DNA of 64,000 nucleotides from JASLDZ01 sp964244065 (GTDB lineage Bacteria; Pseudomonadota; Alphaproteobacteria; Caulobacterales; Caulobacteraceae), in assembly GCA_964244065.1 (NCBI GenBank), contig CAXTHH010000001.1:62001-126000 (forward strand), in the 5' to 3' direction. Positions 29,105-39,368 of this stretch are shown one piece after another. Position numbers and translations under genes: made by a program. The notes beneath the pieces are model-generated. The model ran no database searches. It was given only the letters and a program-made list of their open reading frames with translations, and had not been told where the DNA came from. The first letter of the stretch is position 1. Each line of letters begins with the position of its first letter.

Positions 29105-31381
29105 ATGAGACGAAAGACCAGATACCAGAAGAGACTGCACACATCGACGCAGCCGCATGAGTTCAGCGCGGTAGCGCACCCCTTCAACGGGATCGATCGG
29201 GAAAAGCTTCATCAAGCGCTCACAGCGCATGGCAGGAAGCAGGCGAGCGTCTTTCCAGACAAGGTGGATGCCATCCTCGACACGCTGCGACGCGTGTTCC
29301 CACCGCAGGTGATTGCGACGCTGGCTGCTTACGGCCTGCAACAAGGCGTATCGTATCACGGTGTCGTCGCGCGATCGGAAACCGAGAAACTCCAGCAGCA
29401 TCATGTGGAACTCTTGCAAGCGCTCGCGCTCGCACTTCCTGCCGAGGAGTGGGGTTCGGCTCCCGCCCGGCCGACACTCAGTTTGTTATCGACACTTTGA
29501 TTGAGCTTGCCGATGCAGCTCAAGGACGTCGCTTAGCTGGCATTGATATCGATGCAAGCGATGACGAGCGAACCGTACGCTCGCTCCAGGAATCAATGCG
29601 GCTCCACACGCAATTTGTTCGAAACTGGGGCTACTACGGAGACGTCGTCTCAATCTGTGGAGAACTCTACGCACCACTCGATGACGAGCTGCGCCGGCTG
29701 CATGGGTTCGCGGCGTCCGAGCTGTTGGCTACGGCGGCGTGGCTGGTCAGATCGTTAGAGGAGAAGATGACGGCGCGTATGAACCGCATGCGCCGCTTCA
29801 TACGCGAGCGATCAATCCCGCGGATCGTGCGTCGCTATTTCGCCGTCATGACTGAGATCGACGGCGATCCGGAAAGCTTCCTCCGAGCGATCTCTTCGTG
29901 GGCGACGCCAGAAGGCGTCATAGCCGAATTGATGGGTCACGCTGACGTCCAGCTCCCGAGATTTATGCTCGCGAGCGCATCAGAGGTGGCGAGCTCACTC
30001 GGCGTTAGCGAGGACGCGGCAGCTAGGATTCTCAGTGCGTTATCTCTCCGTCCAGGCGCTCTGGCGGGGCGGGAGGTTGATCATTTCCTCTTGGAAAATC
30101 CGATCTGGCGCGCTCCCGGCCTCAAGGTTGGCGATGAGTACTTCTTCGCCATGCCGCAGTCTATCTTCAGTCACATACACGAGATCATGCGTGATCTGTT
30201 CTCGGATCAACACGCACATTTGCGGTTGTCGGAACGGCGCTCCCGCTATCTTGAAGAGAAGGCTCGGGCGACGCTGGCCCGCGTGCTTCCAGGCGCAGCC
30301 TTCCGGCCGAACTATCTCTGGCGTTCCGGCAGTCAGGAGTTCGAGACGGATCTGATTGTCACGCTCGACCGCACCGTCCTGATCGTCGAGTGCAAGTCGG
30401 CGGCGCTCAGTCGGGCCGGGCTTCGGGGCGCACCGGATCGGGTAAAGCGTCACGTCCGGGAGCTGGTGGTTGACCCCTCTATCCAATCGGCCCGATTGGC
30501 TTCGCAGATCAGGGCCGGTGTGGCAGGCGACACGTCTGCAGCCGCTGGTCTGCCTGACCTCGGCGTCCCGATCGCTTCCATCCGCACCGTGGTGCTGGTC
30601 TCGGTGACGCTTGACGACTTCTCCGTGCTCGCCTCGTCCGAGTTGGACTTGAGAAGCGCCGGATGGGTGCCGGACGGTCTTGATCTCGCACTGACTCTGA
30701 ACATCTCTGACCTTCTCGTCGTCGCCGACGTGCTCGACCAAGCGGCCTTGTTCATTCACTATTTCTCGGAACGAGAACGGTTCCAAAAATCCGTTGCGGT
30801 GTTCGGGGATGAGCTGGACTTCCTTGGTTTCTATCTATCCACGGGCTTCAATGTAGGCCAGCTGGAAAGCAAGGACACTCGGCTTGCGATCACGGGCATG
30901 TCGGCGCCGCTAGACCAATACTACGCCAGTCGGGACGCAGGCGTGCGCTTGGCTAAACCCAAACCGCGTCTTTGCGCCTACTTTTGTACAGCTGCTCGCC
31001 GCCATAAATCTTCGTCGGCGGCCCAGCTGGTTGGAACCGTCGCTCGATCTTCTCCGCCTCGCGAGCTTTGACGAGCAGAAGCAGGTTGAGAAGGGGCTGG
31101 AACAACTACGACGCTCTGTGAAGCAAAATTGGCGTACTCCGACGCACCTTTGCTCACTGGTGCTGAAGCCATCACCGATCCGGGATACGGCGGCGGTCTT
31201 TTACATCTATCCTCAGCAGTTGGCCCATCTTCGTCGGCAAACTGCCAGTCAGCTCGTCGGGGAGGCCTTGAGTACCACCGAGCGAACCCGATGCATCGTG
31301 ATTGGGCGCAATGCAGATGGCTGGGACCAGCCTTACAGCTTCTGGGGTCTGGCTGAGAACAACGACGAAGCTACAATCTAG
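29105..31381 (+). pseudogene. Large unrecognised protein with nuclease-like motif, frameshifted
   Basis: Three frames join into 758 residues with zero net shift: one missing G in a GGGG run at 29451-29454 and one extra T in the TTTT run at 30982-30985. An all-helical N-terminal region of about 360 residues leads to FETDLIVTLDRTVLIVECKSA (encoded near 30340-30410), which has the E/D-x(n)-D-x(n)-ECK spacing of a PD-(D/E)XK or NERD-like nuclease. The C-terminus is acidic. The position between SIR2-HerA and a restriction system suggests defence. No family is recognised. It could be intact if both indels are sequencing errors. Confidence 0.65.
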
Positions 31382-31390
31382 CGCCAGTCA

Positions 31391-32458
31391 TCAGGGCTGC
31401 CCGGTCAGCTTTGACGACCTCTCGCTCAGTACCATCAGCCGCTCGGGCTCGGCCGCGAACCACGCGTAGCTCCCCCAAGCCAGCGTGTTGACGGTCTTCT
31501 TGAAAGGGGCCGCGCTGCGGTCGAGGTAGGCCGTCACGTAAGCGACGTGTTGGCTCGGGAAGCCGCCCGCCTTCACCAAGGCTTGCAGGGCGGCTTTCCG
31601 CCGCTCGCTGACCGGCCCGTCGGACGCTACGACCTCGATGAAGACGATGAGCGTGTGCTCGGCACCCGTGTCGGCCAGGATGATGTCGGGCAGGTCCTTG
31701 TCGGCCTGGATGTTCAGGCCCAACGACTTCGCCAGCTCGTCGTCGCGGGCGACGACCTTGTTTCCGCTCTCGCTGATGGAGAGCACGACCGCCTCGGCCA
31801 GGAACCTGGGCGCAAAATCCTCGATCACTGCCTTGGTCAACTCGGCGCTGGGGCCGGGCTTCAAAAGCCTTGTCTCGCCGTTCGGGTAAGTGACCATCAC
31901 TCGGTCGCCAGCCTTGCCCGCGCCGCGACGATTGATGGCAAGGCGGGCGAGGGCACCCTCGTTCAAGGCGGCCGCCTGCCAGCCGGTGATCGCCTTTTCA
32001 AGCTCTCTGCCCGCGAGCTCCGGGTCGAACAACGCGGCGAAGCCGGCTGTAAGCGCATAGCGCGGCTTGCTGGACGTGGTCGCGACGCCCGTCCGCTCCA
32101 CCACGGCGCCGATCGCGACAAGCCCTTCGCGCAGCGTGTCGTCCCGGATGCCTTCGCGCGTATTGTCGGCATACCAGCGGGTGCCTGCGATCTGACCTTT
32201 GGAGCCGCGCAGCGCGGTGACGTAGGCAGCGCGCGCCTTCTCGCTGGTTTTCGCCGCCTGCTGTTCGGTCATGCGGTAGACGTGCTTGGGTCCGAGCCAC
32301 TGGTCACTGCCCTCGACGGCCCCGACGTAGAGCGCGGTGAAGACGGTGCTTGCCGCCGTCAGATTGGTGATGTTCGCCCGAAACGGCGTCCCTTGCGGGA
32401 ACACCTGCTGCAAACGTTCCCGCACCTGCTCGCGGGTCAGGAGGTCGCCGTCGCTCAT
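31391..32458 (-). CDS. BsuBI/PstI-family type II restriction endonuclease
   Basis: 355 residues. The C-terminal region PDIILADTGAEHTLIVFIEVVASDGPVSERRKAAL is the BsuBI/PstI nuclease signature, and the N-terminal domain resembles that family's DNA-recognition part. PstI and BsuBI cut CTGCAG; the specificity here is an inference from family only. The start overlaps the methyltransferase stop by four bases (ATGA), so methylase is made first. Confidence 0.9.
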   Translation of the reverse strand: MSDGDLLTREQVRERLQQVFPQGTPFRANITNLTAASTVFTALYVGAVEGSDQWLGPKHVYRMTEQQAAKTSEKARAAYVTALRGSKGQIAGTRWYADNTREGIRDDTLREGLVAIGAVVERTGVATTSSKPRYALTAGFAALFDPELAGRELEKAITGWQAAALNEGALARLAINRRGAGKAGDRVMVTYPNGETRLLKPGPSAELTKAVIEDFAPRFLAEAVVLSISESGNKVVARDDELAKSLGLNIQADKDLPDIILADTGAEHTLIVFIEVVASDGPVSERRKAALQALVKAGGFPSQHVAYVTAYLDRSAAPFKKTVNTLAWGSYAWFAAEPERLMVLSERSSKLTGQP

Positions 32459-34248
32459 AGGTCGGTCGCCTCCTCGTAGAGCGCCGCTATCGCCGCCTCG
32501 ATCGTCGCTCGTTTCGCGCCTCGCTGCACCAGCTGCTCCACCTTCCTCATCGCCGCCGGGGCGGGTAGGGGGAGGGCCTCCAGCTCGAAGGCGGACACGG
32601 CGACGCTGCCGCTGATGCAGCGGAACAGCTGGTCGACCACGCGGCTGTTCAGCACGGCCGCGAGCGTGGCCGGCGACACGGCGGGCCGCGGACCATCCGC
32701 GCGCACCATGTTCAGGTGGTTCTCGACCACCACGCCGCCGTGCTGCACGACGAAGGCTGTCGGCAGCTCGGCGGCGATCAGCCGGCGCGGCTGTTCCTTG
32801 GCCGTGGTGCGCTGGACCAGGACGCAGGGCTCCTCGACCAGCAGCCAAGCGTCGCCGCGCTCCAGCTTGAAGTGCGGTGCATGATTGCGCTTGTCGGCCC
32901 TAAAGACGAAGCGGCCGTCCGCCGTCACGCTCTCGGCCCAGATGAGCGGATGCGTGCCGCGCGACGGGCGGTCCCGCATCTGCCCTTTGAAGCGGTTCCA
33001 GACCAGCGGCCCGGTGGAGACGCCGTAGCCCCAGTCGGCCAGCCGCGACGGCATCCGCTCGGCCGCGGCGATCAAGGGGGAGTGCTCGGGATCGCGCGGC
33101 GCAAGCCAGGGCGCGGAGGCGGGCGAGGGCAAGCCTATGGTGCCGTTCCTGACAACCTCGGCCTCGCCTGCGTCGGTGACGTGGACGTAGTGCACCTGGG
33201 CGCGGCCGGGCTGCGCGCCCTTCCGATAGATCGCCAGCAGCGTCTCCTGCAGCACGTCCTCGAAGACGCCGCTGCGCGCGTGCACGAAGTCGATCGCGAC
33301 CGGCGGCGCCGCCTTCGCCAGCAGCTGTCGGAGGGCAGAGAAGTAGTGGCCGCCGAGCATGCTGGTCGGCGTCAGGTAGGCGATCACCGCGCCCGGTTTC
33401 GCCCAGCGCACGGCGATGTCGGTGAAGACGCCGTAGAGGTTGGCGTGGCCGTAGAGGCTTCGCTGGAAGCGCGCCCGCTGCGCCGGCGTCAGCCCCACCC
33501 GGCCGTAGGGCGGGTTGCCCACCACCAGGTCGTAGGTCTCGCTCGGCGGCTCCTCCAGCGTGTCGGCGACGCGAACGATCGGCGGCACCGGCCGGCGCGC
33601 CGCGGCGGCCAAGTCCGCCAGCAGCAGGTCGAGCGCCGCCTGCCCGAACCAGGCCGCGTACGGGTCCAGCTCCAGCCCGAGCAGGCGCGAGCCGATGTGG
33701 CTGAGCACGAAGGCGGGATCGGCGTCGGCCAGCGCGGCGCGCATCCGCGCGGCGGCCGGCAGCAGGAAGGCCCCGCCGCCGCTGGCCGGGTCGAGTACGC
33801 GCGCCGTCCGCCAGTCGACGCCCTGTTCCGCCGCGAGGTCGAGCAGCCGTCCCGCGAGGGCGGGCGGCGTGTAGAAGGCCCCCATCTCGCTGCGCTCCCG
33901 GGGATCGAGGAGCGCCGTGTAGAGGCCGGTCAGGGTGTAGAGCGCCTCCTCCTGCGGGAGAGCGGCCGCATCTTCACCGATCGCCTCGGCCATCCTCCGC
34001 ATCGGCGCGTCGAGCTTGCCGTAAGGCTGGAACCCGGGCGCGCTGAAGAGGGCACTCGGCTGCGCCACGGCGGCATAGGCTTGGAGCGCCGCGTGCGTGA
34101 AGACGGCGGCCAGGTCGCGACGACGGGGGGAAGGCAGAGAGCCGGCCCAGGCGCGCGCCAGCTGGCGCGCACGGGCGAGTTCGTAACGGCTCGCCTCGGC
34201 GTCGAGCCGGGCCGGAGCGGGCGAGACGGCGCGGAGCGTCAGCGCCAT
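32455..34248 (-). CDS. N6-adenine DNA methyltransferase (Eco57I/TaqI-like)
   Basis: 597 residues. SAM-binding motif I is VLDPASGGGAFLLPA, and the catalytic NPPYG motif starts at N245. FYTPPALAGRLLD is the usual preceding element, and a C-terminal target-recognition region follows. It protects host DNA at the site cut by the adjacent BsuBI/PstI-type nuclease. It is first in a two-gene unit. Confidence 0.93.
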   Translation of the reverse strand: MALTLRAVSPAPARLDAEASRYELARARQLARAWAGSLPSPRRRDLAAVFTHAALQAYAAVAQPSALFSAPGFQPYGKLDAPMRRMAEAIGEDAAALPQEEALYTLTGLYTALLDPRERSEMGAFYTPPALAGRLLDLAAEQGVDWRTARVLDPASGGGAFLLPAAARMRAALADADPAFVLSHIGSRLLGLELDPYAAWFGQAALDLLLADLAAAARRPVPPIVRVADTLEEPPSETYDLVVGNPPYGRVGLTPAQRARFQRSLYGHANLYGVFTDIAVRWAKPGAVIAYLTPTSMLGGHYFSALRQLLAKAAPPVAIDFVHARSGVFEDVLQETLLAIYRKGAQPGRAQVHYVHVTDAGEAEVVRNGTIGLPSPASAPWLAPRDPEHSPLIAAAERMPSRLADWGYGVSTGPLVWNRFKGQMRDRPSRGTHPLIWAESVTADGRFVFRADKRNHAPHFKLERGDAWLLVEEPCVLVQRTTAKEQPRRLIAAELPTAFVVQHGGVVVENHLNMVRADGPRPAVSPATLAAVLNSRVVDQLFRCISGSVAVSAFELEALPLPAPAAMRKVEQLVQRGAKRATIEAAIAALYEEATDL

Positions 34249-34429
34249 GAACTACTCCATCTACGGCGAGGAGAGCAGTCTGGTGCGAGTCGCTGGACGA
34301 AGAGGATCACCGGGAGCATGTGAACGGAAGCGGAACACAGCTTCTAGGCTCGCGTCAAGCGAGGAGCCTCCTTGCTCCAAGGGTTGACGAAACGGCGTCA
34401 AAGCCGTGACCTTGATATAGCGAGCGGCT

Positions 34430-35104
34430 TCACCTCGCCCGCTTGTAGACGCCCTCCATGGTGACGTTCATGCCATACATACCCATTGTGTCGCCTTCGG
34501 CGATTTGGATGGTCTCTGAGTCCAGGAAGGTGATCGTGTGTCGAATGCTTTCGCTCGAAAGATAGCTGAAGCCGACGAGTACGCCGGGTGACTCCATGGT
34601 CGCCTCCACGGCCAGCTCGCCCATGTTCGGGCCGTACGGTCTCGACGCTCCCCAGAGTGCGAAGCCGGTCACGTAGTAGCGTGGCGAACCCTCCATGTTG
34701 TCGGGCAGCGGGGTCAGAACTACGTCGGCACTATCAGCACCCGTATCGATCCTGACGTAGGTGCCTGCGTACGGGTCCGCGACCGGAGTCGTCACATTCC
34801 CGAAGTGCACCTTCTGCGTGAATGCGTCGCCCAGGGCGCGTTCGAGTTCATCTCTATAGTGCTTCACCTCGCCGACGGTGAGATTCTTCCGTTGCGAGGT
34901 CGTACTGTCGTATTCGTCATGGTGGGCAAGGCAGAGGAAGGCGAGGTTGTCGGCGGCGTTGTTCGAGGCCTTCCTGTCTAGGTGGGCGATCTAGCCGGAG
35001 ACGAGCGCCGTCGAACGGTTCAGGCCATAACAGATGCAGCAGCGCCTTCGCGACCGGAGGATAACCGCTGTCTGCGTGTCGGCGGGGATCGGGGAACGAG
35101 GCAT
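34430..35104 (-). pseudogene. HNH-like zinc protein with amber codon
   Basis: A 224-codon frame starts at ATG 35104. Residues 22-25 give a CxxC, then codon 38 is TAG (34991-34993). It continues IAHLDRKASNNAADNLAFLCLAHHDEYDSTTSQ, a clear HNH-like zinc motif, into a 145-residue C-terminal domain. Relatives have Gln or a similar residue at the TAG place, so a single C-to-T change explains it. The downstream domain alone (34867 on) would lack the zinc motif. Confidence 0.78.
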
Positions 35105-35484
35105 CTTGCCCTCATGCCTTACTCAAAGCGGCATCGCCGCTTGGCCAGCTATGCCCGCCTCTGGTCGGGTACGGCCTGATAGCTTCCAACTCGCCGGCTC
35201 AATGCGGATGAAGCTGAGGCAAGTCTTCTGATCTAAGCGGTTGCACATCGTCCCCACGCTACCCCAACCGGGCGCACGCAGGGGAGGGCGAAATCGTCCT
35301 ACAAAGGGCGAATTGACGACTCCCGAACGGTTCGGCGTCCCCTCAGAGAAGGAAGGGTCGCATAAACGACTGCTACGGCCTACACGCCGACGCTGATGGT
35401 TGTGGGCGAGCCGCCGGACGGCGACTAACGTGCCATGTTGGGCTTCGCGACAGCCCACTCGCCCTGATAGCGTGGGGCGGGGGA
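35105..35484. other. Gene-free stretch upstream of the AAA ATPase
   Basis: 380 nt with no coding signal in any frame and no clear repeat. It separates the HNH-like pseudogene (read leftward) from the AAA ATPase (read rightward) and so should hold both promoters, but I see no convincing -35/-10 pair. Confidence 0.5.
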
Positions 35485-37788
35485 ATGCGCTCTATGGTTG
35501 ATCGACTACAGCTGCTTCGCAATGTGGGTCAGTTCGACTCAGTCACAGCGGGCGCGCATTTGCCGCTAGCGCCCTTCACCGTGATCTACGCCGAGAACGG
35601 ACGCGGGAAGACGACCTTGGCGGCGATCCTCCGCTCGTTCGGCACGGGCAACGGCGACTTGCTCGCCCAGCGCCAGCGCCTCGGAGCGCAGCACGCCCCC
35701 AACGTGATCGTGGCGATCGACAACGCCGCGCCTGCGATCTTTCAGCACGGGACGTGGTCACGCACCGACCCGAACGTGATGATCTTTGACGACGAGTTCA
35801 TCGCGCAGAACGTGTGTGCGGGCATTGAGGTCGACACGGCGCAACGACAGAACCTGCACGAGTTGATCCTTGGCGCTCAAGGCGTAGCACTCAGCCAGAC
35901 GCTGCAACAGCACGCCGCTGCGATCGAGGTTCACAACAGGGATCTGCGCCGACTGGGCGATGCGATCGATGCAGGTGCGCGCGGCGCGCTGACCGTCGAT
36001 AGCTTTTGTGCCCTTGCGCAGAACGCCAACGTGGCGGCGGAGATCGACGCGGCCAAGCGACGCGTGTCCGCAGCCTCGGACTCTACCAAGGTTGAAGCGG
36101 CGAGGGAGGTTGCCGAACTCACGCTGCCTGACTTCGACCTCGAAGGGCTGGCTGCGCTGCTGGCGCGCGGTCTGCCCGACCTCGAAGCGGAGGCCGCCGC
36201 CCGCGTGCAGGCGCATTTGGCGAAGCTCGGCGCAGGCGGCGAGCGCTGGGTGGCGGAAGGCGTGCAGCGCCAGCAGCGCCTGGCGGACGGCGGCGCGGCC
36301 GAGTGCCCCTATTGCGCTCAGGCCTTGGCCGGGTCGCCCGTGATCGGCCACTACCAAGCTTATTTCAGTGCGGGGTATGCCGCTCTGAAAGACGAAATCG
36401 CGCAGGCCCTGCGAGCGGCCGAGGCGGCTCACGGTGGCGACCAACTTGCCGCCTACGAGCGCCGTACGCGCGAGATTGCTGCGGCCCGTGAGTTTTGGAG
36501 AGACTACCTTGATGTGCCTGCCTATGCGCCGGACACGGCGGCGGTCGAGCGGGCCTGGAAGGCTGCCCGCGAGGAGGTGAAAGGCCTGCTGGAGCTCAAG
36601 CAGGCCGCGCCTCTGGAGCCGCTAGCACTCAGCGGCGACGCTGATGCACTCGTGACGGCATACCGCGCCAGTCGGACGGCGGCTTTGGCGGATGCGGGCA
36701 TGCTGCTCGCGCTCAATCCCGCGATCCGCTTGGTCAAGGAGGAGGCGCGCGCTGCCAATTTGGCCACCTTGCAGGCCGATTTGACGCGCCTGCAGGCCGT
36801 CGAGGCCCGACACGGCGCACAAGCTGCGGCCTGCACCGCCTATTTGTTGGAAAAGCAGGCTAAGGCGAATACAGAGGCCGCGCGCAACAACGCTCGGACT
36901 GCGTTGGATCACTATCGGCAAAACGTCTTTCCGACCTACCAGGACAGCGTCAACGAGTACCTTCGTCGCTTCAACGCGGGGTATCGACTGGGCGGGGTCG
37001 CGCCAGTGAACGTGCGCGGCGGGTCGAGCGCCAGCTACAACGTTGTCATCAACAACGTTGCCGTGAGCCTGTCTGCCGACGCCGGGCCGTGCTTCCGCAA
37101 CACCCTAAGCGCCGGCGATCGCAACACGCTGGCGCTTGCATTCTTCTTCGCCACGCTTGAGGTCGATCCCAACATGGCGGCAAAGACCGTCGTCATCGAC
37201 GATCCGATGAGCAGCCTGGACGAACACCGCACCCTGCACACGGTACAGGAGATCAACCGACTGGCGCGGCAGGTGGCGCAGGTCATCGTGCTCTCGCACT
37301 CCAAGCCCTTCCTGCTGAACGTCTGGCAGAGTCATACGGGAGCCAACAAGGCAGCTCTGCAAGTGATCCGCGCGGGCGATGGTTCTGACCTCGCCGCTTG
37401 GGACGTCAGCGGCGACCTCGTCACCGACCACGATCGCATGCACGCCGCCGCCGTGGCCTATCTCGCCAACGCTAACCCGGCGGAGCAGCGCGCCGTGGCC
37501 GCTTCGTTGCGCCCCATGATGGAACGGTTCGCGCGTGTCGCCTTCCCGGCGGAATTTCCGCCCGGCTCGATGCTCGGCCAACTGCACGGCCTGTGCGTGC
37601 AGCGTGCCGGAACGCCTAAAGAGATACTCGGCACTCAAGACACAGCTGAACTGCGTGCATTGCTGGACTACGCGAACCTCTTCCACCATGATACCAACGC
37701 GGCCTATCAAGCGCAGCTGATCAACGATGCGCAATTGGTCGATTTCACAAAGCGAACGCTTGCTTTCATCACTCGTCCTAAACACTAG
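35485..37788 (+). CDS. AAA_13 family ATPase, RloC/PrrC-like
   Basis: 767 residues. ABC-type Walker A ENGRGKTT at 37-44 is followed by coiled-coil arms with a CPYC (C274/C277) that could be a Rad50-type zinc hook. Walker B TVVIDDPMSSLDEH lies near residue 570. The C-terminal domain has R676-x3-E680 (LRPMMERF) and HH at 734-735, reminiscent of the Arg-Glu-His triad of PrrC/RloC anticodon nucleases, though the His spacing is longer than in PrrC. COG4694 members cleave tRNA anticodon loops during phage infection. tRNase activity is inference. Confidence 0.75.
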   Translation: MRSMVDRLQLLRNVGQFDSVTAGAHLPLAPFTVIYAENGRGKTTLAAILRSFGTGNGDLLAQRQRLGAQHAPNVIVAIDNAAPAIFQHGTWSRTDPNVMIFDDEFIAQNVCAGIEVDTAQRQNLHELILGAQGVALSQTLQQHAAAIEVHNRDLRRLGDAIDAGARGALTVDSFCALAQNANVAAEIDAAKRRVSAASDSTKVEAAREVAELTLPDFDLEGLAALLARGLPDLEAEAAARVQAHLAKLGAGGERWVAEGVQRQQRLADGGAAECPYCAQALAGSPVIGHYQAYFSAGYAALKDEIAQALRAAEAAHGGDQLAAYERRTREIAAAREFWRDYLDVPAYAPDTAAVERAWKAAREEVKGLLELKQAAPLEPLALSGDADALVTAYRASRTAALADAGMLLALNPAIRLVKEEARAANLATLQADLTRLQAVEARHGAQAAACTAYLLEKQAKANTEAARNNARTALDHYRQNVFPTYQDSVNEYLRRFNAGYRLGGVAPVNVRGGSSASYNVVINNVAVSLSADAGPCFRNTLSAGDRNTLALAFFFATLEVDPNMAAKTVVIDDPMSSLDEHRTLHTVQEINRLARQVAQVIVLSHSKPFLLNVWQSHTGANKAALQVIRAGDGSDLAAWDVSGDLVTDHDRMHAAAVAYLANANPAEQRAVAASLRPMMERFARVAFPAEFPPGSMLGQLHGLCVQRAGTPKEILGTQDTAELRALLDYANLFHHDTNAAYQAQLINDAQLVDFTKRTLAFITRPKH

Positions 37789-37844
37789 ACTGCCAGCAAT
37801 GCCTTTGACCTCTCAACGTCAACGCTGTGAGTTGCTGTACCTGC

Positions 37845-38852
37845 TTAAGGCACTCGGCGGCCAGCTACGCTTCCGATCCCGAAGACGAGCGTTGCGCGTC
37901 TTTGAAACGCGTTCGCCTGGTAAGCTCCGTTCTTAGTCATGGCCGTCATTGCTCGCATCTGCGAGAGGGTGAGAAGATCGAACCTGTCTTCGGAATACCG
38001 AGCGTCGATCTCCGGGTGCCAAACCTTGACGTTGTAGTCGTGGTCGAGCCTGCAGCCTTCGGACCAAACCGCACCGCAAGCACCATCATACCACATCACT
38101 GTTGAATGCATCCGTTTCTGCTTCTCTGCAGCGTTAAGCTTGGAGGACAAGTTTCTCATCGTCTGGACATCGGCCATGTCAGGGAAGTGACCCTGCTGAA
38201 CTTTCGTGTCTAAGGCCCACTTGACCTTGAGCAGCGTTTTCTGACCCGTCCCGAACAGCTTAACGAGATCGTCCTCCAGCGAGGTTAGCAAGCTGATATA
38301 TCGATCCATCGAAATCTGGACCATCGCGTCAGAGTTGAAGACCGCTTCCATCTCTGCCGCAAAATCGGCGTTCAGATTGCCTTTTCCGTGCTGCAACGCC
38401 AGTACGCCGCGTTTGCACTCCGCTGTGATATTCTTGTCCTGGAGGCAACCAGAGCCAAAAACGAGATCGCCGTACTTGGGCGCGAGGCGGTTTTTCTCAG
38501 CTGCAAAGGCGGCGGGGGTAAGGTAGTGAGCCTTGAACAAGCGGAATGATCGCTGCAATGAACCCTGACCGTAGTTCCATTGCAGCGCGCCCAGCGAGAT
38601 GACCTGTTTGTCAAAGTTTCCGGTCGCTCCGGCCCAGCAGCCATGTGTCTCCGGTGTTGCACTGACTATGAGAATTTTGAACGCAAGAGCGCGATCAATT
38701 CCCATATGCCGAAGCCTCTCCAGTGCGGCGTTGCTAATCTGGATGCTTGGCTCGTCCTTGATCGGACGGCACGTTGCGTGACTGGAAGCCGGTCGCAACA
38801 GCGGCAGAGCCAGCACAGCAAGAAACATAGCTTGTCGCAGCAGTCTTGGCAT
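37845..38852 (-). CDS. Exported lysozyme/chitosanase-like hydrolase
   Basis: 335 residues. Signal peptide MPRLLRQAMFLAVLALPLL ending near ASSHA. The mature start has ETHGCWAGATGNFDKQVISLGALQWNYGQGSLQ, a pattern (Glu, then GNFD, then SLGALQWN) seen in peptidoglycan- or chitosan-active enzymes. Five or more cysteines suggest disulfides. It may help a transfer apparatus cross the wall, or be an unrelated secreted enzyme. Family assignment is tentative. Confidence 0.6.
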   Translation of the reverse strand: MPRLLRQAMFLAVLALPLLRPASSHATCRPIKDEPSIQISNAALERLRHMGIDRALAFKILIVSATPETHGCWAGATGNFDKQVISLGALQWNYGQGSLQRSFRLFKAHYLTPAAFAAEKNRLAPKYGDLVFGSGCLQDKNITAECKRGVLALQHGKGNLNADFAAEMEAVFNSDAMVQISMDRYISLLTSLEDDLVKLFGTGQKTLLKVKWALDTKVQQGHFPDMADVQTMRNLSSKLNAAEKQKRMHSTVMWYDGACGAVWSEGCRLDHDYNVKVWHPEIDARYSEDRFDLLTLSQMRAMTAMTKNGAYQANAFQRRATLVFGIGSVAGRRVP

Positions 38853-39173
38853 CGCCGGCCCCCCAGCCGCGCCGGACGTAATCACGGGTTTGCGACGGCT
38901 ACAATCGGCTGCGGAGGCCTCTAGGCTGAGACCACATCAGCATGGGATTCGATGTGCATGCTTGAACCCAATAGCTTTCAGGCCTGATCGTTGTCAGCCC
39001 GTGTTTCGATGAGGACATCATGTCGCGGTCCAGGCGCGTAGGGGACCGTGCGCGCGGGATCGTCACTCGACGATGATGGGTGCCAGAAAGGTAGACCTTG
39101 TTGCCTGGTCGGCGTGGACTATCTCCAGCTCGGCGGTGGCGCTGGCTCCGCCTGCAAGGCAGGGAGTGACGGG
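38853..39173. other. Intergenic region between divergent genes
   Basis: 321 nt between the leftward exported hydrolase and the rightward DUF2158 gene. An open frame runs into it from the DUF2158 gene but has no homology there. No repeat or terminator is evident. Confidence 0.5.
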
Positions 39174-39368
39174 GTGGAGTTCAAGGCGGGCGACCTGGTG
39201 CAGGTCAAGTCGGGTGGGCCGGCCATGACGATCAAGAAGATCGATGGCGACGACGCGACTTGCACGTGGATGGACAAGACGACGCTTCGGGAGGCTGTGT
39301 TCGCGCTGGTGACGCTGCAATCCTACCGGCGTCCGGGGATGACCATCGCGAGCGTTCGGAGAGGGTGA
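39174..39368 (+). CDS. DUF2158 (YodC-like) protein
   Basis: 64 residues from GTG with AGGGAG upstream. FKAGDLVQVKSGGPAMTIKKIDGDDATCTWMDKTTLREAVF is the DUF2158 core, an SH3-like fold of unknown function common in mobile elements. It overlaps the next gene (TGATG). Confidence 0.85.
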   Translation: MEFKAGDLVQVKSGGPAMTIKKIDGDDATCTWMDKTTLREAVFALVTLQSYRRPGMTIASVRRG

